A stretch of DNA of 64,000 nt from Ectopseudomonas chengduensis. GTDB lineage: Bacteria; Pseudomonadota; Gammaproteobacteria; Pseudomonadales; Pseudomonadaceae. Shown in pieces: positions 32,901 to 42,160 of the stretch; the first letter of the stretch is position 1; each line of letters starts with the position of its first letter. Both the position numbers and the translations under genes were made by a program. The stretch covers positions 62,001-126,000 of the forward strand of contig NZ_JACFYZ010000014.1 in the NCBI RefSeq assembly GCF_015712065.1, given 5' to 3'. The notes under the pieces are model-generated. The model worked only from the letters and a program-made list of their open reading frames with translations. It was not told the origin of the DNA and ran no database searches.

Positions 32901-34313
32901 ATGACCGATCTGATCCCCGTGCGCAGCGTCGAGACCATCGACCCCGCCAAACCCATCCGCCTGACACCGGCCCAGGCCGGCGGCCCGATCCACACGCGCA
33001 GTTTCAGCGGGCGCTTTCGCAACTTGCGTCTGCTCGGTGCCGGCCTGCTGTTCTTGCTGTTCTTCGGCACCGCCTGGATCGACTGGAATGGCCGCCAGGC
33101 CGTGCTCTGGGATCTGGACAACCGCCAGTTCCACATCTTCGGCGCGACCTTCTGGCCGCAGGACTTCATCCTGCTCTCGGCGATCCTGATCATCGCCGCC
33201 TTCGGCCTGTTCTTCATCACCGTACTGGCCGGCCGCGTCTGGTGCGGCTACGCCTGCCCGCAGAGCGTGTGGACCTGGGTGTTCATGCGCGTGGAGCAGA
33301 TCACCGAAGGTGACCGTGGCCAGCGCATCAAACTCGACGCCGCGCCCTGGTCGCTGCAGAAACTGGCCCGGCGCAGCGCCAAGCACGGCCTGTGGCTGGC
33401 TGTCAGCGTGGCCACGGCGATGGCCTTCGTTGGCTACTTCACTCCGGTACGCCAGCTGACCACCGACCTGCTGACTCTGGAGATGGGCGCGACCACCGCG
33501 TTCTGGGTGCTGTCGTTCACCGCTGCCACCTACATCAACGCCGGCTGGCTGCGGGAGAAGGTGTGCCGCGACATGTGCCCCTACTCGCGCTTTCAGAGTG
33601 TGATGTTCGACAGCGATACGCTGGTCATCTCCTACGACGCCGCCCGTGGCGAAAACCGTGGCCCACGCCGTAAGGACGCTGATTACAAGGCCGAAGGCCT
33701 GGGCGACTGCATCGACTGCACCATGTGCGTACAGGTCTGCCCCACCGGCATCGACATTCGCGATGGTCTGCAACTCGAATGCATCGGCTGCGGCGCCTGC
33801 ATTGACGCCTGCGACAACGTGATGGACAAGCTCGGCTATGACCGTGGTCTGGTGCGTTACAGCTCCGAACACGAGCTAGCCGGCGGTACGACCCACTGGC
33901 TGCGCCCGCGACTGATCGGCTATGCGGCGATGCTGGCGGTGATGATCGGCGCCTTCGTCTGGGCCCTGGCCGAGCGCCCGCTGATCTCCCTGGATGTGAC
34001 CCGTGACCGTGGCCTGTTCCGCGAGAACGCCGTGGGCCAGATCGAGAACATCTACAGCTTGAAAATCATCAACAAGACCCAGCAGCCGCGCAGCTATGCC
34101 ATCAGTCTGGTCGAGCCCGGTGACTTCGAACTGCACGGCCCGCGCACGCTGAACCTGGCTCCAGGGGAAATTCGCGACCTGCCGGTAAGCGTCGCCCTGA
34201 CGGCCTCGCACAACGCTGCCGGGCCGCAGACCCTGCGTTTCGAAGTGCGCGACCAGGCCGATTCGCAGAGTCATGTAAGCACCAAGAGCACCTTCTTGGC
34301 ACCGCTGCGTTGA
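32901..34313 (+). CDS. ccoG: Cytochrome c oxidase accessory protein CcoG (RdxA/FixG)
   Basis: A 470-residue membrane iron-sulfur protein needed for assembly of cbb3-type oxidase (copper reduction is the proposed role). About five membrane helices; VWCGYACPQSVWTWVFMRVE is the FixG signature; two [4Fe-4S] motifs use Cys 270/273/276/280 and 294/297/300/304. The C-terminal part (about 355-465) is a periplasmic Ig-like domain. No cbb3 structural genes are in the window. Confidence 0.93.
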   Translation: MTDLIPVRSVETIDPAKPIRLTPAQAGGPIHTRSFSGRFRNLRLLGAGLLFLLFFGTAWIDWNGRQAVLWDLDNRQFHIFGATFWPQDFILLSAILIIAAFGLFFITVLAGRVWCGYACPQSVWTWVFMRVEQITEGDRGQRIKLDAAPWSLQKLARRSAKHGLWLAVSVATAMAFVGYFTPVRQLTTDLLTLEMGATTAFWVLSFTAATYINAGWLREKVCRDMCPYSRFQSVMFDSDTLVISYDAARGENRGPRRKDADYKAEGLGDCIDCTMCVQVCPTGIDIRDGLQLECIGCGACIDACDNVMDKLGYDRGLVRYSSEHELAGGTTHWLRPRLIGYAAMLAVMIGAFVWALAERPLISLDVTRDRGLFRENAVGQIENIYSLKIINKTQQPRSYAISLVEPGDFELHGPRTLNLAPGEIRDLPVSVALTASHNAAGPQTLRFEVRDQADSQSHVSTKSTFLAPLR

Positions 34314-34361
34314 GGCGCAGTAAACCGTGCTGCTCACCTAACGAAAGGTGGACACGATCAA

Positions 34362-34499
34362 TCCCCTCTCCCCCACGGGGAGAGGGCTAGGGAGAGGGGG
34401 TAACGGTTACACGGAGGTGTATCTAACCCTCTCCCCCGGCCCCTCTCCCATGAATGGGAGAGGGGAGCAAGCGTCGTAGCCCGGATGCAATCCGGGGCG
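34362..34499. repeat. Intergenic repeats before the MocR gene
   Basis: Several CCCTCTCCC/GGGAGAGGG blocks form overlapping hairpins (about 34362-34466), followed by a single GTAGCCCGGATGCAATCCGG element (34477-34497). Confidence 0.6.
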
Positions 34500-34535
34500 A
34501 TTCGAGATACGTCCCCCCCTTCACGAGGCACTGCC

Positions 34536-36011
34536 ATGTCTGCCGCTCACCCCGTAAAGTGTTCGCCCATACCCTTTGCGGCGGTGAACCAGGACAGGAT
34601 GAAACGCTACGAAAAATTTGCCGACGAGATCGCCGAGCTGATCCGTACCGGCGTGCTCGGCCCCGGTGAGAAGGTGCCGTCAGTGCGTCATGCCAGCCGC
34701 ACCTACGGGGTCAGCCCATCCACGGTGTTCCAGGCCTACTACCTGCTGGAAGATCGTGGCCTGATCCAGGCCCGCGCACGCTCCGGCTACTTCGTTCGCG
34801 AGCACGCCAAGCGCCCGCTGCACGAACCGGAACTGACCGCCCACGCCGCGCAGACCACCGAAGTGGACGTCAGCGAACTGGTGTTCTCGGTGCTCGCTTC
34901 GCTGAAGGACCCGCACACCGTCGCCTTCGGCTCGGCCTTTCCCAGCCCCGACCTATTCCCCCTGCCGCGCCTGGCCAAGAGCATGGCGCACGCCCTGCGC
35001 ATGCTCTCGCCGCACGAGATCATCGCCGACATGACCGCAGGCAACGCCGACCTGCGCCGGCAGATCGCCCTGCGCTACATGGTCAGCGGTGTGATGCTGC
35101 CGATGGAGGAGCTGGTGATCAGCAACGGCGCCATGGAGGCACTCAACCTCTGCCTGCAGTGCGTGACCCAGCCGGGCGACCTGGTGGCCATCGAATCACC
35201 GACCTTCTACGCCTGCCTGCAGGTGCTGGAACGGCTGCAGCTCAAGGCGGTGGAAATTCCCGTGCACCCGCGTGAGGGCATCGACCTGGGCGCCCTGGCC
35301 GAAAGCCTCGAGCAACTGCCGATCAAGGCCTGCTGGTTCATGAGCAGCCTGCAGAATCCGCTGGGCGCGAGCATGAGCGAGGCCAAGAAGCAGGCGCTGT
35401 ACGAACTGCTGGTCGAGCATCAGGTGCCGCTGATCGAGGACGATGTGTACGCTGAGCTGTACTTCGGCAGCCACCCGCCCAAGCCGGTGAAAAGCTTCGA
35501 CCGCGAAGGGCTGGTGATGCATTGCAGCTCCTTCTCCAAGAGCCTGGCGCCGGGCTATCGCATCGGCTGGGTGGCCGGTGGGCGCTATGCCGAGCAGATC
35601 GCCCGGCTCAAGCTGATGACCACCATCTCGCCGTCGGTGCCGGCGCAGGCGGCGCTGGCCGACTACCTACAGCACGGCGGCTACGATCGCCACCTGCGCA
35701 AGCTGCGCCACGCCCTGGAAATGCAGCAGAGCGCGATGCTCGCCTCCGCCGCCCGGCACTTCCCGGCCAGCACGCGGGTCACGCGGCCGGCGGGCGGCTA
35801 CTTCCTCTGGTTCGAATTTCCCGAGCGCCTGGACTCGCTGCAACTGCTACGCCTGGCGCTGGCCCAGGGCATCAGCCTGGCGCCGGGGCCGATCTTCTCC
35901 GCCAGCCAGGGCTTTCGTCACTGCGCGCGGCTGAACTATGGCCACCCGTGGAGCCCGCGTAGCGAACAGGCCATGGAAGTGCTCGGGCGTCTGGTGGCGG
36001 GATTGCTCTGA
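34536..36011 (+). CDS. MocR-type regulator (GntR HTH plus aminotransferase domain)
   Basis: A 491-residue protein. A winged helix of the GntR family at about 20-90 (GEKVPSVRHASRTYGVSPST) is fused to a class I aminotransferase fold. The PLP Lys lies in SFSKSLAPGYRIGWV. NGAMEALNLCLQCVTQPGD and FMSSLQNPLGASMS are standard aminotransferase elements. Such proteins regulate PLP- or amino-compound-related genes. ATG at 34536 follows GAGG; a Met at 34599 is an alternative. The usual divergent target gene is absent. Confidence 0.88.
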   Translation: MSAAHPVKCSPIPFAAVNQDRMKRYEKFADEIAELIRTGVLGPGEKVPSVRHASRTYGVSPSTVFQAYYLLEDRGLIQARARSGYFVREHAKRPLHEPELTAHAAQTTEVDVSELVFSVLASLKDPHTVAFGSAFPSPDLFPLPRLAKSMAHALRMLSPHEIIADMTAGNADLRRQIALRYMVSGVMLPMEELVISNGAMEALNLCLQCVTQPGDLVAIESPTFYACLQVLERLQLKAVEIPVHPREGIDLGALAESLEQLPIKACWFMSSLQNPLGASMSEAKKQALYELLVEHQVPLIEDDVYAELYFGSHPPKPVKSFDREGLVMHCSSFSKSLAPGYRIGWVAGGRYAEQIARLKLMTTISPSVPAQAALADYLQHGGYDRHLRKLRHALEMQQSAMLASAARHFPASTRVTRPAGGYFLWFEFPERLDSLQLLRLALAQGISLAPGPIFSASQGFRHCARLNYGHPWSPRSEQAMEVLGRLVAGLL

Positions 36012-36016
36012 CGCCC

Positions 36017-36078
36017 GGTGCGCGCGGCGCACCCTACGGATGACCTGCGCCACCTATGTAGGGTGCGCCATGCGCACC
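36017..36078. repeat. REP pair after the MocR gene
   Basis: GGTGCGC...ACCCTAC at 36017-36037 faces GTAGGGTGCGCCATGCGCAC(C) at 36058-36078, the same family as at 26353-26414. It separates two converging genes. Confidence 0.7.
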
Positions 36079-36112
36079 GACTGATTTAAAGCGGGCACAT
36101 CCTAGGAGCGCT

Positions 36113-37351
36113 CTACTTCCACCAATACTCCACCTGTACGCCGAAGTTGGAGCCGTTGCGCGCGCTGCCGAAGGCGCCGTTCTCGGACAATGCCGAGCCG
36201 TCGGCCAACAGGTTGGCGGCCTGCTGCGCGGCGCGGTTCCAGCTGGCGTAGGTGTAGTACAGGCGAATTTCCGGGCGTTCCCAGAAACCGGGGCCAGATG
36301 GCGACCAGGTCGGCGCGATGGTGAACTTGGTCAACTTGCGCGTGCCGCCGGGCGCCTCGACCTGGTCGCGGCCGATCTCGCCGACCAGCTTGAACTGCTC
36401 GGTGAAGGCGTAGCTGGTCCGGCCACCGATGGACAGCCAGTTCTGATCCGCACCATCCGGGCGCTTGTCCTTCTGGTAGACCACCTGCACCTGGCCACCG
36501 AGACGCGGGGTCATCTGGAAGTCGAAGAACTCCACCAGGCGCCAGCTGCTGTTGCTGCTGTCGAGGGTCGGATCGCCGGTGTAACCCAGCGCGGTGCCCG
36601 GCCCGCGGCCGTATTGCAGGGCGACGGTATTGACCCCGCCGAGAAAGTCCTGCTGTTTGTGTTGTGCGCTCACCGCCCAGCCGCTGTGGCTGTCGGTGCT
36701 GTCCGGCTTGTCGATGTAGCTGACGCCCACTTCCAGCTCGCCACCGGGGTTGACCTGGAAGCCGCCGACGTTGAAATCGTGGCGATTGATGTAGGGCTCC
36801 TGGTCGTAGTTGTCCTTGCGCGAAAACACGTAGCTGTACTTGAGGTCGCCGATCTTCATCTCGTCGATACCGAAACCGGTGGCGCTCTGGTTCCAGTAGT
36901 AAAAGTCGGAGATATGGATGTCGTTACGCTTGTAGAAACGCCGTCCGGCCCACAGCGAACCGCCATTGAGTGCCGGCATGTTGCTCCACTCGGCGTACAT
37001 CTGGTTCATCCGCGCGAAGCCGTAATCGCCGGTGAATTTCGGCGTATGACCGTACTGATTGTAGAGCTGCGCCATGCCCTCAACGCTGATCACCGAGCCG
37101 TCATCCAGGCGAAACAGGTCCTGGCGCAGGTCCAGTTCGATGTACTGCTCGCACTCGTTGCCCAGACGGTACTTAGACTGCGCGCCCGGTAACTGGAAGC
37201 ACTGCTGTGTGCCGCCGGTATCCGCCCCGCCGATGCCGCTGCGTACGTAGCCGGTGAACTCGAGGGCCTGTGCCTGCGGCGTGGCCAAAGCCAGTGCCAG
37301 CAGGCAGGGAACGCCGACAGAACAGGTGAGGGTTTGCTGTGTGGTCTTCAT
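36113..37351 (-). CDS. LamB-type carbohydrate porin
   Basis: A 412-residue outer-membrane protein with a signal peptide (cleavage near AQALEF, about residue 29). The mature start EFTGYVRSGIG, the KYRLGNECEQYIELDL strand and the terminal FGVQVEYWWK are typical of maltoporin-family barrels. It lies downstream of gtsABCD in the same direction, so it is the likely outer-membrane glucose/maltose channel. In other pseudomonads the OprB porin occupies this place. The upstream AATAAAAACAATC next to the AGGAG may be a Crc/Hfq site. Confidence 0.85.
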   Translation of the reverse strand: MKTTQQTLTCSVGVPCLLALALATPQAQALEFTGYVRSGIGGADTGGTQQCFQLPGAQSKYRLGNECEQYIELDLRQDLFRLDDGSVISVEGMAQLYNQYGHTPKFTGDYGFARMNQMYAEWSNMPALNGGSLWAGRRFYKRNDIHISDFYYWNQSATGFGIDEMKIGDLKYSYVFSRKDNYDQEPYINRHDFNVGGFQVNPGGELEVGVSYIDKPDSTDSHSGWAVSAQHKQQDFLGGVNTVALQYGRGPGTALGYTGDPTLDSSNSSWRLVEFFDFQMTPRLGGQVQVVYQKDKRPDGADQNWLSIGGRTSYAFTEQFKLVGEIGRDQVEAPGGTRKLTKFTIAPTWSPSGPGFWERPEIRLYYTYASWNRAAQQAANLLADGSALSENGAFGSARNGSNFGVQVEYWWK

Positions 37352-37430
37352 CGTTGCTCCTGATTGTTTTTATTGAGCGATGCTGCGGATTACCGCCGCA
37401 GCGACGGTTCTTCGTTGCCTCGAGGAGCTG

Positions 37431-37487
37431 TAGCGCGGATGCAATCCGGGGGTTATTGGGCAGGCCCCGGATTGCATCCGCGCTACA
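37431..37487. repeat. Intercistronic inverted repeat between gtsD and the porin
   Basis: GTAGCGCGGATGCAATCCGG(GG) and its complement form a long hairpin in the gap after gtsD. It may end or stabilise the gts transcript and so set the ratio of transporter to porin. Confidence 0.6.
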
Positions 37488-37490
37488 GGG

Positions 37491-38636
37491 CTAACCGAGC
37501 TTGAACTGGGCCACCTTGTTGTCAGTGGCCTCACGCTTTCCCGGACGCAGGCGCTCGCCGCTGGCGGCGTCGAACAACAGCACGCGCGCCGGATCGAACT
37601 GCAGATCGAGGCTGGCACCGGCTTGCGGCGCGGCGTCCGGCGCCAGGCGGCAGCACACCTTGGTCTGGTTGAGGCTGACGAACACCAGGGTGTCCGGGCC
37701 GGTCGGTTCGACCACCTCGACCTCGGCGCGCAGGCTCGGCAGCGTCGAGCCGGCGCCGGCCAGCTGGATCTGCTCGGGACGCACGCCGAGGATCAGCTCG
37801 CGCCCTTCCAGCTCCGCCGCCGCGCCCAGGTGCAGCTCGCAGCGCGCCTGACCGGAATCAAGCAGCCCGAAGCACTGGCCGTCGCGCACCTGCAGGCGCA
37901 GTGGGATGAAGTTCATCGGCGGCGAACCGATGAAGCTGGCGACAAACTGGTTGGCCGGGTCGTTGTAGATTTCCTGCGGGGTGCCGAACTGCTGAATGAT
38001 GCCGTCCTTCATCACCGCCACCTTGTCACCCAGGGTCATGGCCTCGATCTGGTCGTGGGTGACGTACACCGTGGTGGTCTTCAGACGCTGGTGCATCAGC
38101 TTGATTTCGGTACGCATCTCCACGCGCAGCTTGGCATCGAGGTTCGACAGCGGTTCGTCGAACAGGTAGATCTTCGGCCGCCGCGCCAGCGCCCGGCCCA
38201 TGGCCACGCGCTGCTGCTGGCCGCCGGAGAGCTGGCCCGGCTTGCGCGCCAGCAGATGCTCGATCTGCAGCAGCTTGGCCACCCGCGCCACCTCGGCCTC
38301 GATCTCGGCCGGCGGCAGCTTGCGCATCTTCAAACCGAAGGCGATGTTGTCCTTCACCGTCATGGTCGGGTACAGCGCGTAGGACTGGAACACCATGGCG
38401 ATGTCGCGATCCTTCGGGCTCATGCCGCTGATGTCGGCGCCGTCGACCAGGATCGCCCCGCCGCTGATGCTTTCCAGGCCGGCGATGCAGTTCATCAGGG
38501 TGGATTTGCCGCAGCCGGAGGGGCCGACCAGGATCAGGAACTCGCCGGAGTCGATGGCCAGTTCGATGTTCTTCAGGGTGTCCGCCAGGCCGCTGCCGTA
38601 GGATTTGTTGACGTTGCGCAGTTCGAGGGTAGCCAT
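37491..38636 (-). CDS. gtsD: Glucose ABC transporter ATPase GtsD (MalK/UgpC family)
   Basis: A 381-residue ATPase. Walker A GPSGCGKST at about 37-45, signature LSGGQQQRVAMGRAL at about 134-148, Walker B IYLFDEPLSNLD just after, and the H-loop VTHDQIEAM. The last 140 residues form the MalK-type OB-fold regulatory domain with VRPEQIQL. It powers the GtsBC permease and lies 10 bp downstream of gtsC. Confidence 0.92.
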   Translation of the reverse strand: MATLELRNVNKSYGSGLADTLKNIELAIDSGEFLILVGPSGCGKSTLMNCIAGLESISGGAILVDGADISGMSPKDRDIAMVFQSYALYPTMTVKDNIAFGLKMRKLPPAEIEAEVARVAKLLQIEHLLARKPGQLSGGQQQRVAMGRALARRPKIYLFDEPLSNLDAKLRVEMRTEIKLMHQRLKTTTVYVTHDQIEAMTLGDKVAVMKDGIIQQFGTPQEIYNDPANQFVASFIGSPPMNFIPLRLQVRDGQCFGLLDSGQARCELHLGAAAELEGRELILGVRPEQIQLAGAGSTLPSLRAEVEVVEPTGPDTLVFVSLNQTKVCCRLAPDAAPQAGASLDLQFDPARVLLFDAASGERLRPGKREATDNKVAQFKLG

Positions 38637-38646
38637 GGTTATTACC

Positions 38647-39516
38647 TCAACCTTTGACGGCGCCGGCCGTCAGGCCGCGCAGGAAGTACTTACCGGCCAG
38701 GATGTAGACCAGCAGGGTGGGCAGCCCGGCGATCATCGCCGCGGCCATGTCGACGTTGTATTCCTTGGCCCCGGTGCTGGTGTTGACCAGGTTGTTCAGC
38801 GCCACGGTGATCGGCTGGGTGTCGCCGCTGGCGAACACCACGCCGAAGAGGAAGTCGTTCCAGATCTGGGTGAACTGCCAGATCAGGCAGACCATGATGA
38901 TCGGCACCGACATCGGCAGCAGGATGCGCGCGAAGATGGTGAAGAAGCCGGCGCCGTCGAGGCGCGCGGCGCGTACCAGCGCCTCGGGAATGCTCACGTA
39001 GAAGTTGCGGAAGAACAGCGTGGTGAAGGCCAGGCCGTAGACCACATGCACCAGCACCAAGCCTTCGGTGGTGTTGGCCAGGCCGAGCTGGCCGAGGGTG
39101 AAGGATGCCGGCAGCAGGATCACCTGGAACGGCAGGAAGCAGCCGAACAACAGCAGACCGAAGAACAGCTGCGAGCCGCGAAAGCGCCACATGGCCAGCA
39201 CGTAGCCGTTCAGCGCGCCAAGCAGCGTGGAGATCAGCACCGCCGGAATGGTGATCTTCACCGAGTTCCAGAAGTAGCCGCCGACGCCGTCCCAGGCCTT
39301 GACCCAGCCGATGACAGTGAACACGTCCGGGATCGACAGCAGGTTGCCACTGCGGATGTCGTCGGGGGTCTTGAAGCTGGTCAGCAGCATCACCAGCAGC
39401 GGCACCAGGTACACCGCGCAGGCCAGGATCAGAGTGGCGTGAATGGCCAGGCGGCTTAAGCTCATCGCCCTTATCCGGCGCGGCGCGACTTGCGCGTTAA
39501 TGGCATGACTAGTCAT
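38647..39516 (-). CDS. gtsC: Glucose ABC transporter permease GtsC
   Basis: A 289-residue inner-membrane permease with six helices. The EAA loop is PEALVRAARLDGAGFFTIFARILLP near residue 180 (shown in part: EALVRAARLDGAG). It begins MTSHAINAQVAPRR and overlaps the gtsB stop by 8 bp. Together with GtsB it forms the channel of the sugar importer. Confidence 0.9.
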   Translation of the reverse strand: MTSHAINAQVAPRRIRAMSLSRLAIHATLILACAVYLVPLLVMLLTSFKTPDDIRSGNLLSIPDVFTVIGWVKAWDGVGGYFWNSVKITIPAVLISTLLGALNGYVLAMWRFRGSQLFFGLLLFGCFLPFQVILLPASFTLGQLGLANTTEGLVLVHVVYGLAFTTLFFRNFYVSIPEALVRAARLDGAGFFTIFARILLPMSVPIIMVCLIWQFTQIWNDFLFGVVFASGDTQPITVALNNLVNTSTGAKEYNVDMAAAMIAGLPTLLVYILAGKYFLRGLTAGAVKG

Positions 39517-40417
39517 GGCGTTTGCCTCGCAGTTCGGAATACAGATACGGCACCAGGATCGCCAGCACCGCGCCGAGCATCAGCATTGCGCTGGCGGCGC
39601 CGAGGCCCATCTGGCCGCGGGTGAAGGTGTGGGCGTACATGAACATCGCCGGCAGGTCGGAGGCGTAGCCAGGGCCGCCGGCGGTCATCGAGGCGACCAG
39701 GTCGAAACTCTTGATGGCGATATGGGCGAGGATCATCAGCGCGCTGAAGAACACCGGGCCCAGGCTCGGCAGCACGATGCGCAGGTAGATGCTCGGCAGG
39801 CTGGCGCCATCGACCTGGGCGGCGCGGATGATCGACTGATCCACCCCGCGCAAGCCGGCCAGGAACAGCGCCATGACGAAGCCCGAGGACTGCCACACGG
39901 CGGCCATCACCAGGCAGTAGACGACGCGATCCGGGTCCACCAACCAGTCGAAGCGAAAGCCCTCCCAGCCCCAGTCACGCAGCAGCTTGTCCAGGCCCAA
40001 GCCGGGGTTGAGCAGCCACTTCCAGGCGGTGCCGGTGACGATCATCGACAGTGCCATGGGGTAGAGAAAGATGGTACGGATAAAGCCTTCGCGGCGGATG
40101 CGCTGGTCCAGCAGCACCGCCAGGAACACGCCGATGATCAGACTGATGGCGATGAACAGGCCGCCGAAGACCAGCAGGTTCTGGCTCGCCACCCACCAGC
40201 GATCGTTGTCCCACAGCCGCGCGTACTGCTGCAGCCCGACGAAGTTGTAGCTGGGCATGAAGCGCGAGTTGGTGAACGACAGCAGGAAGGTCCAGCCGAT
40301 GTAGCCGTAGAAGCCCACCAGCACGATGACCATGCTCGGCGCCAGCACCAGCTTGGGCAGCCAGCGCTGCAGGACGTCCAGCGGTGAGGCTTTGGTGATG
40401 ACTGCGTTTGAACTCAT
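39509..40417 (-). CDS. gtsB: Glucose ABC transporter permease GtsB
   Basis: A 302-residue MalF-type permease with six helices. The EAA loop contains QSIIRAAQVDGASLPSIYLR. ATG at 40417 (MSSNAVITKASPLDV) was chosen because residues upstream in the same frame are not coding-like. It lies about 290 bp after gtsA, a gap that contains repeats. Confidence 0.9.
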   Translation of the reverse strand: MSSNAVITKASPLDVLQRWLPKLVLAPSMVIVLVGFYGYIGWTFLLSFTNSRFMPSYNFVGLQQYARLWDNDRWWVASQNLLVFGGLFIAISLIIGVFLAVLLDQRIRREGFIRTIFLYPMALSMIVTGTAWKWLLNPGLGLDKLLRDWGWEGFRFDWLVDPDRVVYCLVMAAVWQSSGFVMALFLAGLRGVDQSIIRAAQVDGASLPSIYLRIVLPSLGPVFFSALMILAHIAIKSFDLVASMTAGGPGYASDLPAMFMYAHTFTRGQMGLGAASAMLMLGAVLAILVPYLYSELRGKRHD

Positions 40418-40707
40418 GGTTGACTCCGTTGCGTGCTGCGTTGATGCGTAAAACATCCGTAGCGAACCCGTAGGGCGTACTCGCGAAGCAGTACGCCGGC
40501 GATTACAGACAGCGCGCATAGCCGGCGGACTGTTTGCTGCGCTCCTGAGTCCGCCCTACCGATTGCGAGCTGCCCTGCCCCAAAACCTGAATCTCGGCGC
40601 GGCCGATCCCGTGGCGCAGGCATGAAGGCATGCGCCTTGGGTCGAAAGCTTGAAAGTGGCGGGTTACATCCGCCCTACGGCAAGGGCCGCCTAAGCGGCC
40701 CGAGCGC
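40418..40707. other. Gap between gtsA and gtsB
   Basis: A 290-bp gap inside the sugar transporter operon with GTAGGGCG-headed repeat fragments (for example 40470-40500 and 40545-40561). It probably holds a processing hairpin that lets the binding protein be made in excess. No gene seen. Confidence 0.45.
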
Positions 40708-41961
40708 TCACTGCACCGCCTGGATCGCCGCCGCCAGTTGCTGGGCGGCGCGCTTGGGGTCGGCCTTGGGGTCGTTGAAGAAGTTGGTCACCACGTCGAA
40801 CACCGCGCCCTGCACGTAGCTGGAAGCGGCCATGCCGTGGGCCAGGCTCGGCTGCAGACCACCATCGGCAGCGGCCTCCTTGAAGTCGGCCATGGACTTC
40901 TGCGCGCAGGCGTCGAAGCTGCTCATGTCCTGGTCCATGCGCACCGGGATCGAGCCCTTGTTCTGGTTGAAGAATTCCTGGAACTCGTTGCCCATCACCG
41001 TACGCGCCAGGTCTTCCTGGGCCTTGCGGTTGTCGGCGTTGTTCAGCTTGAACATGGCCAGCGAGTCGATATTGAAGGCGAAGCTGCCCTGGGTGCCAGG
41101 GAAGGCCAGGCATTCGTAGTCCTTGCCGGCGACCTTGCCGGCGGCGGTCCACTCGCTCTTGGCCCAGTCACCCATGATCTGCATGCCGGCCTTGCCGTCG
41201 ATCACCAGGCCGGTGGCGCTGTTCCAGTCACGCCCGGCGGCGTCGGCGTCGATGTAGCCACGCAGTTTCTGCAGGGCGGCGAATACCTCGACCATCTTGT
41301 CGCCGGTCAGGGTATCGCGGTCTAGCTCGACGAAAGCCTTGCGAAAGCCCTCAGGGCCAAGAATGCTGAAGGCCAGGTCTTCGAACACCGTGCCGTCCTG
41401 CCAGGGCTGGCCGCCATGGGCGATGGCGATGAAGCCGGCCGCCTTGAGCTTGTCGGCAGCGGCGAAGAATTCGTCGAGGGTGGTCGGCGGCGTAGCGCCA
41501 GCCTTTTCGAACACTTGCGGGTTGATCCACAACCAGTTGACCCGATGCACGTTGACCGGCACCGCCACGTAGTCGCCCTGGTACTTCATCACCTCGATGA
41601 CCTGCGGTGGCAGCAGGTCATCCCACTTCTGCTCGGCAGCGACGTCGTTGAGGTCGGCAAGCAGGCCCAGCTCGCCCCACTCCTGAATATCCGGGCCCTT
41701 GATCTGCGCCGCGGCGGGCGGGTTGCCGGATACCGCGCGGGTCTTCAGCACGGTCATGGCCGCTTCACCACCACCACCGGCAACGGCGAAATCCTTCCAC
41801 TTGTGGCCCTGGGCTTCGACCAGTTTCTGCAGGGTATCGGCGGCGCGCTTTTCGCCACCGGAGGTCCACCAGTGCAGCACTTCGACTTCACCGGCAGTGG
41901 CGGACAGGGGCAGCAGAACAGCGAGGGAGATGGCACAGGACAGGCGAGAGATCGCTTTCAT
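40708..41961 (-). CDS. gtsA: Glucose-binding periplasmic protein GtsA
   Basis: A 417-residue solute-binding protein with a signal peptide (MKAISRLSCAISLAVLLPLS, cleavage near ATAGEVEV). EVEVLHWWTSGGEKRAADTL is typical of the Pseudomonas glucose-binding protein, and GKAGMQIMGDWAKSEW of family 1 sugar-binding proteins. First gene of gtsABCD. The mRNA before its ATG carries AATAACAACAACAA running directly into the GGTG Shine-Dalgarno, a strong candidate for Hfq/Crc repression. Confidence 0.92.
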   Translation of the reverse strand: MKAISRLSCAISLAVLLPLSATAGEVEVLHWWTSGGEKRAADTLQKLVEAQGHKWKDFAVAGGGGEAAMTVLKTRAVSGNPPAAAQIKGPDIQEWGELGLLADLNDVAAEQKWDDLLPPQVIEVMKYQGDYVAVPVNVHRVNWLWINPQVFEKAGATPPTTLDEFFAAADKLKAAGFIAIAHGGQPWQDGTVFEDLAFSILGPEGFRKAFVELDRDTLTGDKMVEVFAALQKLRGYIDADAAGRDWNSATGLVIDGKAGMQIMGDWAKSEWTAAGKVAGKDYECLAFPGTQGSFAFNIDSLAMFKLNNADNRKAQEDLARTVMGNEFQEFFNQNKGSIPVRMDQDMSSFDACAQKSMADFKEAAADGGLQPSLAHGMAASSYVQGAVFDVVTNFFNDPKADPKRAAQQLAAAIQAVQ

Positions 41962-41974
41962 GGGATAAGACACC

Positions 41975-41988
41975 TTGTTGTTGTTATT
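41975..41988 (-). promoter_or_regulatory. Hfq/Crc-like CA motif in the gtsA leader
   Basis: Read on the minus strand AATAACAACAACAA, followed by GGTG and, nine bases later, the gtsA ATG. Pseudomonas Hfq/Crc binds A-rich AANAANAA motifs near start codons; this one fits exactly. Confidence 0.65.
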
Positions 41989-42032
41989 CGCGAGCAAGTC
42001 GTGGTGCTTGCATTGCGAACGAGTCTACCCAG

Positions 42033-42050
42033 CCCCCAGAGCCCTGGGGG
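42033..42050. other. Perfect hairpin upstream of gtsA
   Basis: CCCCCAG-AGCC-CTGGGGG lies in the gap between gtrS and gtsA. It may end the upstream regulator transcript or be an operator; it lacks a T run on the minus strand. Confidence 0.4.
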
Positions 42051-42160
42051 TAACAAAGGGTATTGGATAGTCACCAGGTCGTTACAAAGCGCCGCGAGCC
42101 GGTGACATGCAGCGCAGCGGCGCGCGCGCTGCAGTTGTGCGGCGCTGCTCACGGCTGCGC

